The notes beneath the pieces were generated by a model that saw only the letters and a program-made list of their open reading frames with translations, made no database searches and was not told the origin of the DNA. A stretch of 64,000 bases of DNA from Pseudaminobacter soli (ex Zhang et al. 2022) (GTDB lineage: Bacteria > Pseudomonadota > Alphaproteobacteria > Rhizobiales > Rhizobiaceae), in the NCBI RefSeq assembly GCF_014595955.1, contig NZ_JABVCF010000003.1, positions 186,001 through 250,000 on the forward strand. The letters run 5' to 3'. The translations under genes were made by a program, and so were the position numbers. The number at the start of each line of letters is the position of its first letter. Position 1 is the first letter of the stretch. Positions 17,238 through 26,847 of the stretch are shown piece after piece.

Positions 17238-18223
17238 CGTTCGAGGCCCGACCAGTATGTGCCGGGCGCCATCTCGGCCGCGCTGCCGACCAGTTTCTCG
17301 CCGCCGATGTCAGCCAGCACGCTGTAAAGCTTGGCGGCATCGGCCTCTTCTTCGGCAACGGGGCGGCGAGGGATGCCCTCGCGGTAGCGGTCGCGCAGGA
17401 TCTCCAGTTCCCGCCCTTCGGCCCGCACCAGCGGCGCCAGCCGCAGCCATTCCTCGTCGGATTTCGCCAGCAGGCCCTTGGCCTCTGCCGAGGCCTTCAC
17501 CAGCCCGGTCGCCGCGTCGCGGTTCTCGTTCGCCCACTTCTCATGAAAGACGTAGCCGAGGGCGCTGACCGGCCCTGATGCGCCCAGCGCCATAGCGGCT
17601 TCGTTGGCGCCGATCACGCGGCGAAAACCGTTCGCCTCGAGCCGCGCGCAGTAGTGCCAGAAGTTCAGGACCGCATCGAGTTCGCCCTGCATGGCCTTTT
17701 CGGCGAGCAGCGGCGGCGCGCCGTAAACCACCTCGTTCTCCGCTGCCAGATCGAGATCATGCTCCCGCCTGGCCAGCGCCTGCAGGAGCAGCCAGCTCTT
17801 GTCCAGCGGTCCGCCGGCCACGCCGAGGCGTCTGCCCTTGATGTCGGCCAGCGTGGCGATGGGCGCGTCCTGGCGGACCATTATGCCCCCCACCGCTGCG
17901 GAATAGGGCGTAAGCGTCAGGTCGCCGCCCTCGGAGCGTTGCCGCGACACCCACAGCCAATCCGACACTATCACGTCGATGGCGCCAGCCAGCAGGGCGA
18001 CGTTGGTGGCGTCCTCGCCTGCGAAATCGGTGATCTCCAGTTCGATGCCGTTGGCTGAATCCAAAGCGTGGTGCTTAACGGTGTCGAGTTCCCAACTGGC
18101 GGTACCGAACTTCAGCACCCCAACGCGCACCTTTGCGGCGGCCCGTGCGGGACGTGTCGCGAGAACGGCTGCTCCGATCGCGGCCATGTGGAGCGCTCTG
18201 CGCCGCGTGATCACCAAGGTCAT
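17234..18223 (-). CDS. ABC transporter substrate-binding protein (NMT1/SsuA-like)
   Basis: A 329-residue periplasmic protein. The N-terminus ITRRRALHMAAIGAAVLATRPARA is a signal peptide with a twin-arginine-like motif. VRVGVLKFGTASWELD and SDWLWVSRQRSEGGD resemble SsuA/NMT1 folds. Similar transporters sit near PQQ and methanol genes in other proteobacteria, so the cargo may relate to methanol oxidation; nothing in the sequence fixes it. Confidence 0.82.
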   Translation of the reverse strand: MTLVITRRRALHMAAIGAAVLATRPARAAAKVRVGVLKFGTASWELDTVKHHALDSANGIELEITDFAGEDATNVALLAGAIDVIVSDWLWVSRQRSEGGDLTLTPYSAAVGGIMVRQDAPIATLADIKGRRLGVAGGPLDKSWLLLQALARREHDLDLAAENEVVYGAPPLLAEKAMQGELDAVLNFWHYCARLEANGFRRVIGANEAAMALGASGPVSALGYVFHEKWANENRDAATGLVKASAEAKGLLAKSDEEWLRLAPLVRAEGRELEILRDRYREGIPRRPVAEEEADAAKLYSVLADIGGEKLVGSAAEMAPGTYWSGLER

Positions 18224-18252
18224 TTCCTACACTCAGGCCCCGCCTTCACGCC

Positions 18253-18459
18253 TCAGATATGCCGGCCCCTTTGGGGCACCACGCATTTCCACCGCGTGAC
18301 CCGGTACTTCGGATGGTCCAATGTCCATCTCGCGATCTCCGGCGGCCCCTGCAATGCGCATTGCACGAGGCCCGCGCGCTGGAAATAGAGATGCTCGTCG
18401 TGACAAGTGCTCGGATTGGAGAGCAGACAGACCGTAAGCACAAGGTCGATAAGACCCAT
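18253..18459 (-). CDS. 68-residue conserved-looking Cys protein
   Basis: Starts MGLIDLVLTVCLLSNPSTC, continues HDEHLYFQ, and has QCALQGPPEIARWTLDHPKYRV and RWKCVVP. The Cys spacing and the HP-K-x-R-V-T-R-W-K-C ending match a family of small unknown proteins I remember from many proteobacteria. GGGAGGCGTCC precedes the ATG. It lies 29 bases upstream of the binding-protein gene and is probably the first gene of that operon. Confidence 0.7.
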   Translation of the reverse strand: MGLIDLVLTVCLLSNPSTCHDEHLYFQRAGLVQCALQGPPEIARWTLDHPKYRVTRWKCVVPQRGRHI

Positions 18460-18805
18460 GGACGCCTCCCGCGCGGCACGCGCTCGCCGCCATCCGGCAT
18501 CGAGGCCGGGCGGCCGTTCTCCCGCTTCCTGGAGGCGCCCACGACAGAAAGCAGGGAAAGGCTACGCGCTCACCGCGTGAGCGTCAACAATGCCCACTTT
18601 CGCGGGATGCACCGGGGCCCGAAGACTGAACCTATGTACGGTTGACTTTGTAGATGCTCGGCCTAGCATTTTGCTGGCAAGCCCCGCAATTGAGCAGGGG
18701 CAGAGCGGGTCACACCGCTGCCCCGAAGGGAACGGTCCGACACCGGCGGTTCAGCCTCCTGTCGGCCTAGTCGTCGAGGGCACGTCGAGGTCTGGAGGAA
18801 ATATC
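18460..18805 (+). promoter_or_regulatory. Promoter and structured leader of the cytochrome c gene
   Basis: A likely sigma-70 promoter is TTGACT (18642-18647), 16 bases, TAGCAT (18664-18669). The roughly 130-base leader that follows holds a long hairpin at 18697-18724 (GGGGCAGAGCGG / CCGCTGCCCC, two-base bulge), a competing short pairing of GCCCC (18681-18685) with GGGGC (18697-18701), and a second hairpin with CCGACA / TGTCGG arms (about 18747-18775). It ends in GGAGG before the ATG. Upstream of 18640 I see nothing. Confidence 0.55.
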
Positions 18806-19183
18806 ATGCGTTTCGCCGTAGCGTTCGTAGCCACGTCCACCCTTCTGCTTGTGACGGCGCATGCCCAGGCGCAGGACGCCGCGGCAGGTGAAAAGATCTT
18901 CGCTCGCTGCAAGGCGTGTCACGAGGCCGATGTCGACAAGAACAAGGTGGGCCCATCGCTGAAGGGCGTCGTGGGCCGGAAGGCCGGAACTCACGAAGGC
19001 TTCAAATATTCGACCGCGATGCAGGAAGCCGGCCAAAAGGGGATCGTCTGGGACGAAGCCAACATCACCTCCTACCTCAAGGATCCGAAAGCCTTTATAC
19101 CCGGCAACAAGATGGCCTTCCCCGGTCTGAAGAAGGACGACGAGATCGCCAACGTGATCGCCTACCTGAAGCAGCACATGTAA
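18806..19183 (+). CDS. Soluble cytochrome c (c2/c550 type)
   Basis: A 125-residue class I cytochrome c. Signal peptide to AQAQ; heme motif CKACH; KVGPSLKGVVGRKAG is the mitochondrial-type loop; the distal Met is in GNKMAFPGLKK. I chose the ATG at 18806 because GGAGGAAATATC precedes it and the signal peptide begins there. It could carry electrons from XoxG to the terminal oxidase. Confidence 0.92.
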   Translation: MRFAVAFVATSTLLLVTAHAQAQDAAAGEKIFARCKACHEADVDKNKVGPSLKGVVGRKAGTHEGFKYSTAMQEAGQKGIVWDEANITSYLKDPKAFIPGNKMAFPGLKKDDEIANVIAYLKQHM

Positions 19184-19220
19184 GCCCCGCAAGGGTGGGA
19201 TAGTCCCGGGGGGACGGCAC

Positions 19221-19910
19221 TCAAGCGAGGTTGAGCGCGTTCAGGGCATGCGGCAGATCGTGAAGACTGTCGCAAACCAGGTCGGCGCCCAACTCCTCCA
19301 ACGGAACGCGCGTGTAGCCGCCCCGCACCAGGACGACCGGCATCCCTGCGGCCCGGGCCGCGGTGACGTCGGTGCCGCTGTCGCCCACCATCACTGTGTC
19401 GATCGCTCGGTGGCCCAGCCGCTCGAGCGCCATGAACAAGCCGTCCGGCGCCGGCTTCTTGCGTGAGACGGCATCGCCCCCGACCACCGCGCCCATCCGC
19501 TCCACCAAGCCGAAGTGCGACAGGACTTCGCGCGCGGCGCGTTCCGGCTTGTTGGTCACGACCGCCATCGCGATGCCCTCCGCATGAAGTTCGGCGATCG
19601 CTTCGGAGGCGCCCGGCATCAGCCGGGTCCGCCCGGTGAGATGCCGGAGATAGATGGGCGCCATGACGCGCTCGGCCTTGTCCAGCGCAGCGCCGTCGAG
19701 GGCCATTCCGGATGCGGCAAAGGCCTCGTCGATCAGAACACGCACGCCCCGGCCGATCATCGCCGTCACTTGCGGCAGCGAAAGGGGCGGGAGCCCATAG
19801 ATCGCCAGCAATTCGTTCACGGCCGCGGTTATGTCGGGGGCTGAATCGATCAGGGTCCCGTCGAGATCGAAAAGGATGGCTTTTGGCGGGCGGATTCCAG
19901 AGACGGTCAC
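19221..19910 (-). CDS. cbbZ: Phosphoglycolate phosphatase
   Basis: HAD-superfamily phosphatase, 229 residues, that removes 2-phosphoglycolate made by RuBisCO oxygenation. Motif I ILFDLDGTLIDSAPD with nucleophile Asp, motif II VVTNKPE, motif III Lys in SRKKPAPDG and motif IV MVGDSGTDV. Last gene of the cbb operon, nine bases after cbbX, which supports the CbbZ role over general Gph. Confidence 0.93.
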   Translation of the reverse strand: MTVSGIRPPKAILFDLDGTLIDSAPDITAAVNELLAIYGLPPLSLPQVTAMIGRGVRVLIDEAFAASGMALDGAALDKAERVMAPIYLRHLTGRTRLMPGASEAIAELHAEGIAMAVVTNKPERAAREVLSHFGLVERMGAVVGGDAVSRKKPAPDGLFMALERLGHRAIDTVMVGDSGTDVTAARAAGMPVVLVRGGYTRVPLEELGADLVCDSLHDLPHALNALNLA

Positions 19911-19919
19911 GAACGGTTC

Positions 19920-20855
19920 CTACTGCTCGGCGCGCGCCGCCTTTGCCGCAATCGAGAACACCCGGCTCGCCATGATGTCCTCGGCGCTGATGGTGGAAAG
20001 TGCGGTCGCGTCCAGCGGGCCTTTGGAGGTCTCGAACAGCCGGTTCGCCTGCCGCAGCCGCGCGCGGTCCAGCGCGTTGCGGATGGAGCGCGCATTGGCA
20101 AAATGCGGCTGCCCCCGACGCTTTGCGATGTAGTCGCGCATGACGGTCAGCGCCTCCTCGTCCAGAACATAGTGCTGGTGGGCGAGCATCGTCTCGGCGA
20201 TCTTCAGCAGTTCCTCGTCCGTATAGTCCGGGAAGTCGATGTGGTGGGCGATGCGCGAGCGAAAACCCGGATTGCTCTGAAAGAAGCGGTCCATGCGCTC
20301 CGAATAGCCGGCCAGGATGACGACGAGGTCGTCGCGCTGGTTCTCCATCACCTGCAGCAGGATTTCGATCGCCTCCTGGCCGTAGTCGCGCTCGTTCTCC
20401 GGCCGGTAGAGATAGTAGGCCTCGTCGATGAAGAGCACGCCGCCCATCGCCCGCTTCAGCACCTCCTTGGTTTTTGGGGCGGTGTGGCCGATGTATTGGC
20501 CGACGAGGTCGTCGCGGGTGACGGAAACCAGATGGCCTTTTCGGATGTAGCCGAGGCGGTGCAGCAGGTCGGCCATCCTCAGCGCCACGGTGGTTTTTCC
20601 GGTGCCGGGATTGCCCGTAAAACTCATGTGCAGCGTCGGCGTCTCCTGGGCGAGTCCCATGCTTTTGCGGGCCCGCTCCACCAGAAGCAGGGCAGCCGTC
20701 TCGCGGATGCGCTTCTTCACTGGAGCCAGCCCGATCAGGTCGCGGTCGAGCTCGGCCAATACCTCCCTGACGCCGGAGGTTTCGAACTCTTCGCGCAGGT
20801 CGACGGCGGGGGGTGTACCGGCAGGTTTGACAATAGCCTCGGCGGTTGAAGACAT
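19920..20855 (-). CDS. cbbX: Red-type RuBisCO activase CbbX
   Basis: AAA+ ATPase of 311 residues that removes inhibitory sugar phosphates from RuBisCO by pulling on the large-subunit tail. Walker [10 protein letters not shown], Walker [11 protein letters not shown], pore-loop region [12 protein letters not shown] and arginine-finger region [17 protein letters not shown]. Its presence fits the red-type CbbL/CbbS here. Separated from cbbS by a 98-base gap filled by a palindromic repeat. Confidence 0.95.
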   Translation of the reverse strand: MSSTAEAIVKPAGTPPAVDLREEFETSGVREVLAELDRDLIGLAPVKKRIRETAALLLVERARKSMGLAQETPTLHMSFTGNPGTGKTTVALRMADLLHRLGYIRKGHLVSVTRDDLVGQYIGHTAPKTKEVLKRAMGGVLFIDEAYYLYRPENERDYGQEAIEILLQVMENQRDDLVVILAGYSERMDRFFQSNPGFRSRIAHHIDFPDYTDEELLKIAETMLAHQHYVLDEEALTVMRDYIAKRRGQPHFANARSIRNALDRARLRQANRLFETSKGPLDATALSTISAEDIMASRVFSIAAKAARAEQ

Positions 20856-20876
20856 GTTGAATTCTCCGATTCGGTT

Positions 20877-20945
20877 CCCCTCACCGGCTCGCTACGCTCG
20901 CCACCTCCCCAGCGGGGAGAGGTGGCCCGAAGGGTCGGTGAGGGG
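20877..20945. repeat. Nested palindromic repeat, cbbS-cbbX gap
   Basis: Outer arms CCCCTCACCG / CGGTGAGGGG enclose inner arms CCACCTCCCC / GGGGAGAGGTGG. This looks like the short intergenic palindromes common in Rhizobiales genomes. It may act on mRNA stability between cbbS and cbbX. Confidence 0.7.
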
Positions 20946-20953
20946 TTTCTCTG

Positions 20954-21373
20954 CTACCCGTATCTCTCCCCCGCCGGCCTGTCGGCGGCGTAAGACTTTG
21001 TCGTGTAGCGGATGCTGCGGCCGGCGATCTCCTGGCGCTCCAGGCGGAAGCCGGGCTCCTCCGCCGGACGGTTGACGATGAAGGATAGTTTCACCGACTC
21101 CCAGCCGTGCGATGAATCAAAGGCGACGACCCGGATGTGGCGGTCGCCGTAGATCTTGCGGCATTCCGCAAGATCCATCATCAGCGCCGCCGCGTCCGGA
21201 TTGTCGAACATCGGATGGCCCCACATGTCCCAATAGGTGTTTCGCGGGTGCGGGTCGTCGGTGAACTCCAGGCTCACCGCCCAGCCATTGTCGATGCAGT
21301 ATTGGACCTGGGCGCGAATCTGGTCGTCGGTGAGGTCGGGGAGGAAGGAAAAAGCTCCCTGGGTGATGCGCAT
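20954..21373 (-). CDS. cbbS: RuBisCO small subunit
   Basis: A 139-residue small subunit. MRITQGAFSFLPDLTDDQI is the standard start of red-type (form IC/ID) chains, and the C-terminal extension after NRPAEEPGF (to the end) is the beta-hairpin tail specific to the red type, which fills the central channel of the holoenzyme. Longer than green-type bacterial subunits, as expected. Confidence 0.96.
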   Translation of the reverse strand: MRITQGAFSFLPDLTDDQIRAQVQYCIDNGWAVSLEFTDDPHPRNTYWDMWGHPMFDNPDAAALMMDLAECRKIYGDRHIRVVAFDSSHGWESVKLSFIVNRPAEEPGFRLERQEIAGRSIRYTTKSYAADRPAGERYG

Positions 21374-21387
21374 GTTGTGCTCCTATC

Positions 21388-21560
21388 TGTTCCCTCCCCT
21401 TGAGGGGAGGGTCGGCGAACGAACGGAGCGAAGCGGAGTTCGAGAGCCGGTGAGGGGTCGGTTCGGCCGGCCGCAGCTCGTTATGATCGCAGAGCTCTGC
21501 CGCAAGGACCCCTCCCCGATCCGCTTCGCGGATCGACCCTCCCTCAAGGGGGAGGGTAAG
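21388..21560. repeat. Paired inverted repeats, cbbL-cbbS gap
   Basis: Two related hairpins, CCCTCCCC-TTGA-GGGGAGGG (21392-21411) and CCCTCCC-TCAA-GGGGGAGGG (about 21536-21556), sit in opposite orientation with related GC-rich sequence between. They fill nearly all of the 191-base gap. Probably a mobile palindromic element of the type found across Rhizobiales. Confidence 0.65.
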
Positions 21561-21564
21561 CGCG

Positions 21565-23055
<1,491 letters not shown>

Positions 23056-23076
23056 TCATGAACAGAATTCGCCCCC

Positions 23077-23949
23077 TCACATCGCCCGGTTCCGGCGCTC
23101 GATGAGTTGCAGGATCAGCGGCGTCAGGATGAGTTGCATGGCGAGGTCGAGCTTGTTGCCGGGCACGACGATCGAGTTCGCCCGCGACATGAAGGAGTCG
23201 TGGATCATCGACAGCAGGTAAGGGAAATCGATGCCGCGCGGATTGGCGAAGCGGATGACCAGCATCGACTCGTCCGGCGTGGGGATCCAGCGCGCGATGA
23301 AGGGGTTTGAGGTATCGACGATGGGCACCCGCTGAAAATTGATGTTGGTCAGCGAGAATTGCGGGACGATGTAGCGGACATAGTCCGGCATGCGCCGCAG
23401 GATCACGTCGACGACCGCCTCCGTCGAATAGCCTCGCGTTGCCCGATCGCGATGGATCTTCTGGATCCACTCCAGATTGATGACTGGCACGACGCCGATC
23501 TTCAGGTCTGCATGCTTGGCGAGGTTCACGTCGCCATGTACGGCGCAACCGTGCAGGCCCTCGTAGAAGAGCAGGTCGCTCGGGGCGAACTCGCGCCACG
23601 GCGTGAAGCTGCCGGCCGGCGTGCCATAGAGCTTCGCCTCCTCCTCGTCATGGACATAGGTGCGAGTCCTTCCCGTTCCGCGGCGGCCATACTCCTCGAA
23701 CACGGATTCGAGGATGGGGAGTTCGTTGGCCTCCGCGTGGAAGTGGGTGAAGTTCGGATTGCCCCGCTGCTCCTCCTCCGCGACCTTCGCCTTCATGGCC
23801 AGGCGGTCGTAGCGGTGGAAGGCATCACCCTCTATGAACGCAGCCTCGATCTTCTCGCGCCGAAAGATCTGCTCGAAGATTTGCTTCACCGAGGTCGTGC
23901 CTGCGCCGGAGGAGCCGGTGATCGATATGATCGGATGCCTCACAGACAT
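23077..23949 (-). CDS. cbbP: Phosphoribulokinase
   Basis: Makes ribulose-1,5-bisphosphate from ribulose-5-phosphate and ATP. 290 residues; P-loop ITGSSGAGTTSV near the start, EGDAFHRYDR and DLLFYEGLHG are active-site motifs of proteobacterial class I PRK. Start at the ATG at 23949, behind GGGAGGACGCG; a longer frame runs back into cbbF in another reading frame and is rejected. Confidence 0.96.
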   Translation of the reverse strand: MSVRHPIISITGSSGAGTTSVKQIFEQIFRREKIEAAFIEGDAFHRYDRLAMKAKVAEEEQRGNPNFTHFHAEANELPILESVFEEYGRRGTGRTRTYVHDEEEAKLYGTPAGSFTPWREFAPSDLLFYEGLHGCAVHGDVNLAKHADLKIGVVPVINLEWIQKIHRDRATRGYSTEAVVDVILRRMPDYVRYIVPQFSLTNINFQRVPIVDTSNPFIARWIPTPDESMLVIRFANPRGIDFPYLLSMIHDSFMSRANSIVVPGNKLDLAMQLILTPLILQLIERRNRAM

Positions 23950-23962
23950 CGCGTCCTCCCTC

Positions 23963-25009
23963 TCACGCCCGGAACAGGCCGCGGGTGCCAAACAGCGGCG
24001 CGCGTTCGCCGATCGCGCTCGGCGCGGTATGGTAACGCGCGATGCGCGCCACCTCGCGGGCGGAGCCGAACACCACCGGCGTGCGCTGGTGCAGATGCTC
24101 GGGCTCGATCTCCAGGATCCGGTCGACGGCGTCGGTGGCCGAGCCGCCGGCCTGCTCCACCAGATAGGCGATCGGGTTCGCCTCGTAGACGAGCCGCAGC
24201 CGGCCCTGGTGATAGCCGCGGCGCGCATCGCCTGGATAGAGGAACACGCCACCGCGGATCAGGATGCGGTAGCAGTCGGCCGCAAGCGAAGCGATCCAGC
24301 GCATGTTGAAGTCTCTCTCGCGCGGACCTTCGCTACCCTTCAGGCAGTCGTCGATATAGAGCCTGACAGCCTCGTCCCAGTGCCGGTAGTTGGCGGCGTT
24401 GATCGCGAATTCCTGGGTGCGCGGCGGGATGATGCGGCTCTCATAAGCTTGGACGAAGGTTCCCAAGCGTGTCGAAAGCACGAAAATGTGCGTGCCGCTG
24501 CCGAGCGAGAGCACCAGCGCCAGCTGTGGGCCGTAGATGAAGAAGCCGGCGCCGAGTTGGTTGGCTCCCGGCTGGAAAAAGGAGGCGGCCGGATCTGCAT
24601 CCGGCGCGCCAGTCAGCGGGAGGAAAGAGAAGATGGTGCCGAGCGAGACGTTGGTATCGATATTGGACGAGCCGTCCAGGGGGTCGATGGCGACGGCTAT
24701 TCTGGCGGTCGGATCGAGCAGCACCGGCTGGTCGAGTTCTTCCGAGGCGTACAGCGCAACCGGCGCATGGCGCATCGCGTCGAGAAAAATGTCGTCGGCA
24801 AAGACGTCGAGATCCTTCTGGACGTCGCCATCGGCGTTGGTGCCGCGGGCGCGTGCGAAGGCGGTGCCGAGCGCGCCCTGGTTGATCGCGTGGCGGACCT
24901 TCACCGCCGCCTGAGCCAGTTGCCGGACAGCGGCAGCGATGTTCGTGCGCTGCTGGTCGTCGCCGACCGCGTATGAATTCAGAAACGCGTCCAGGGTGGC
25001 CGCAGGCAT
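23963..25009 (-). CDS. cbbF: Class I fructose-1,6-bisphosphatase
   Basis: 348 residues. Metal-binding motif IDPLDGSSNIDTN and substrate region LYPGDARRGYHQGRLRLVYEANPIAYLVEQAGG are diagnostic. Catalyses the dephosphorylation step of the Calvin cycle (probably also sedoheptulose bisphosphate). First gene of the cbb operon, facing cbbR across a 115-base promoter region. Confidence 0.95.
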   Translation of the reverse strand: MPAATLDAFLNSYAVGDDQQRTNIAAAVRQLAQAAVKVRHAINQGALGTAFARARGTNADGDVQKDLDVFADDIFLDAMRHAPVALYASEELDQPVLLDPTARIAVAIDPLDGSSNIDTNVSLGTIFSFLPLTGAPDADPAASFFQPGANQLGAGFFIYGPQLALVLSLGSGTHIFVLSTRLGTFVQAYESRIIPPRTQEFAINAANYRHWDEAVRLYIDDCLKGSEGPRERDFNMRWIASLAADCYRILIRGGVFLYPGDARRGYHQGRLRLVYEANPIAYLVEQAGGSATDAVDRILEIEPEHLHQRTPVVFGSAREVARIARYHTAPSAIGERAPLFGTRGLFRA

Positions 25010-25070
25010 GTGCTCCTCCCTCGCCCCTTGAATGGCGCTGTTCGGCAGAAGGAGGCCATGGCTGGATCGA

Positions 25071-25114
25071 TTAGTAAACTTGAATAGCTTTACGCCCCCG
25101 ATAAAAATCTCTTA
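25071..25114. promoter_or_regulatory. CbbR-type operator pair in the cbbR-cbbF gap
   Basis: Two TNA-N7-TNA sites, the published CbbR consensus: TTA-N7-TGA at 25071-25083 and TAA-N7-TTA at 25102-25114. The second is part of a perfect GATAA-N7-TTATC palindrome (25100-25116). Centres are 31 bases apart, about three helical turns. They lie just before cbbR and in the cbbF promoter region. Confidence 0.65.
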
Positions 25115-25124
25115 TCGTTATATC

Positions 25125-26114
25125 ATGCTCAATCTCACCCTGCGCCAGCTCCGAGCCGTCGAGACGATCGCCACCAGCGGCAAGATCGTGAATGCCGCCA
25201 AGCAGTTGAACCTCACCGGCCCGGCCGTCACCATCCAGCTCAAGCAGGCCGAGGAGACGCTCGGGTTGACGCTGTTCGACCGCACCGCAGACGGCATGCG
25301 TCCGACTGCCGCAGGTCTTGCCGTCCTAGACGCCGCGCAGGCGATCGAGCAGCGGCTGCGCATGCTTCGAGACCAGATCGACGCCATCAAAGGGGTGCGC
25401 AGCGGCAGCCTGCGGCTGGGCGTCGTGTCGACGGCGAAATACTTCGCGCCGCGCCTGATGGCGGCCTTCATCAAGGAATACCCGGACATCGAGATGCGCC
25501 TGCTGGTCGGCAACAGGGCCGAGACGATCGCCAGCCTCCGCAACCACGACCTCGACATTGCGCTGATGGGGCGGCCGCCGCGTGACGTTCCGGTGCGCGC
25601 CTCGGCCTTCGGCGATCATCCGCTCGTCATCGTCGCCGCACCCGACCACCCGCTGGCGAAACGGCGCGACATCTCAAAGGAAGAGATCGCGGCGGAGCAC
25701 TTCCTGATCCGCGAGCCGGGCTCCGGAACCCGGATCTCGCTGGAGATCTTCCTCTCCGATGTGCCAGGGCGCCTGGACGACCTCGGGGTCGAGATGGGAT
25801 CGAACGAGACGATCAAGCAGGCGGTGATGGCAGGGCTCGGCATCGCCTTCATATCGGCGCACACCATCGCCTCGGAGGTGGAGTCGGGCCGGCTGGCAGT
25901 GCTGGACGTGGTCGGCATGCCGATCCGCCGGCAATGGTTCGGGGTCATGCGCACCGACCGGGCGATCTCGCCGGCGATGGCGACGTTCCATGATTTCCTG
26001 ATGCGTAAGGGCGCGAGCCATCTGCCGCATTTCGGCAGGCTTTATCCGGAGAATGGATCGGCAGTCGGCAATAGGCAGTCGGGGGACAGTAACCTGATCT
26101 CAAGTGATGAGTAG
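25125..26114 (+). CDS. cbbR: LysR-type regulator CbbR
   Basis: Activator of the cbb operon. Helix-turn-helix in residues 1-60 (LNLTLRQLRAVETIATSGKIVNAAKQLNLT), then the periplasmic-protein-like effector domain (SLRLGVVSTAKYFAPRLMAAF). Start at the ATG at 25125 places the HTH at the N-terminus as usual. Divergent from cbbF. The last residues (about AVGNRQSGDSNLISSDE) are encoded in or next to an inverted repeat and look acquired. Confidence 0.93.
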   Translation: MLNLTLRQLRAVETIATSGKIVNAAKQLNLTGPAVTIQLKQAEETLGLTLFDRTADGMRPTAAGLAVLDAAQAIEQRLRMLRDQIDAIKGVRSGSLRLGVVSTAKYFAPRLMAAFIKEYPDIEMRLLVGNRAETIASLRNHDLDIALMGRPPRDVPVRASAFGDHPLVIVAAPDHPLAKRRDISKEEIAAEHFLIREPGSGTRISLEIFLSDVPGRLDDLGVEMGSNETIKQAVMAGLGIAFISAHTIASEVESGRLAVLDVVGMPIRRQWFGVMRTDRAISPAMATFHDFLMRKGASHLPHFGRLYPENGSAVGNRQSGDSNLISSDE

Positions 26115-26143
26115 TTTTCCCGACTGCCTATTGCCGACTGCCG
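26059..26143. repeat. Perfect 25-base inverted repeat joining cbbR and lutG ends
   Basis: Arms 26059-26083 and 26119-26143 are exact reverse complements, with a 35-base loop. The cbbR stop lies in the loop and the stop of the convergent gene lies in the right arm. Likely a bidirectional transcription-ending structure, derived from a repeat element. Confidence 0.75.
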
Positions 26144-26847
26144 ACTGCCGTTTTCATCACCTCCGCCACCGTCTTGACCAAGGCATAAAGCCGCTGCTCG
26201 ATGATCGTCGGCACCTCACAGACATAGGTGAGTGACTGCGCGCGCTCCTCGAAGATGCGCGTTTCCCAGGTGAGTTGGTCGGTCTTGGCTGCGAGTTGGT
26301 TCTGGTCGGCTTCCGGCTTCCCACGCAGTAGATCGAGTTGATGCTGTTCGTCGCGCAGGCTCGAGGCGAGTTCGAGCTGCTTCCTCGCATATCGGCCGAT
26401 GCCCGTGATCACCTGGGAGCGCTCGGCGTTCATGCGTTCGAACAGCCCCTCCACCAGCATCGGCAGCCGTGTTTTCGCTTCTTCTCGCGGCAGGCCGGCC
26501 GCGAAGTCGCGGATGCGCTTCCCGGCCTCCTCGATCGGCATGCGCCGCGCCGAGACTTCCGTGACCAGCGCTTCTATCTGTTTGTCCTTGGACCAGTCCT
26601 TGGCGGATTCCGGCAGCTCAGGGCCGGTCCATATCTGCGGGAAGGAAAGCTCGGGCACCTTCCTCTGGACGCAAGGCCAGTCCGGATCGTGGCTCTGGGC
26701 GGCGAATGCGGGGGCGGGCAAAGCTAAAGCAATCGGGATGGCGAGGAGCGCCCATCTCGTGTCACAAGGTTCGGCGCCAGAGCCCGCTTTGGGGTTTCTG
26801 CGGCGAGGAGTTGGGCCATTAGCCGAAAATATGCTCAACAACCCCAT
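26128..26847 (-). CDS. Exported protein of the lut/PQQ-associated cluster (LutG-like)
   Basis: 239 residues. Signal region WALLAIPIALALPAPAFAAQ, then mature HDPDWPCVQRKVPELSFPQIWTGPELP, a helical segment (IEALVTEVSARRMPIEEAGKRI) and a coiled-coil-like part (ASSLRDEQHQLDLLRGKPEADQNQLAAKTDQL). Two Cys. I chose the ATG at 26847, which overlaps the permease stop (TGATG); longer frames run through the permease. By position it matches the exported LutG of Methylorubrum; sequence identity cannot be checked here. Confidence 0.7.
   Translation of the reverse strand: MGLLSIFSANGPTPRRRNPKAGSGAEPCDTRWALLAIPIALALPAPAFAAQSHDPDWPCVQRKVPELSFPQIWTGPELPESAKDWSKDKQIEALVTEVSARRMPIEEAGKRIRDFAAGLPREEAKTRLPMLVEGLFERMNAERSQVITGIGRYARKQLELASSLRDEQHQLDLLRGKPEADQNQLAAKTDQLTWETRIFEERAQSLTYVCEVPTIIEQRLYALVKTVAEVMKTAVGSRQ

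Noticed and set aside
18590-18805. Longer start for the cytochrome c gene
   Set aside because: The extension runs through the structured leader; signal peptide and GGAGG fix the start at 18806.
18676-18805. Cobalamin riboswitch in the cytochrome leader
   Set aside because: I could not find the conserved B12-box core; the structure is left as an unknown leader.
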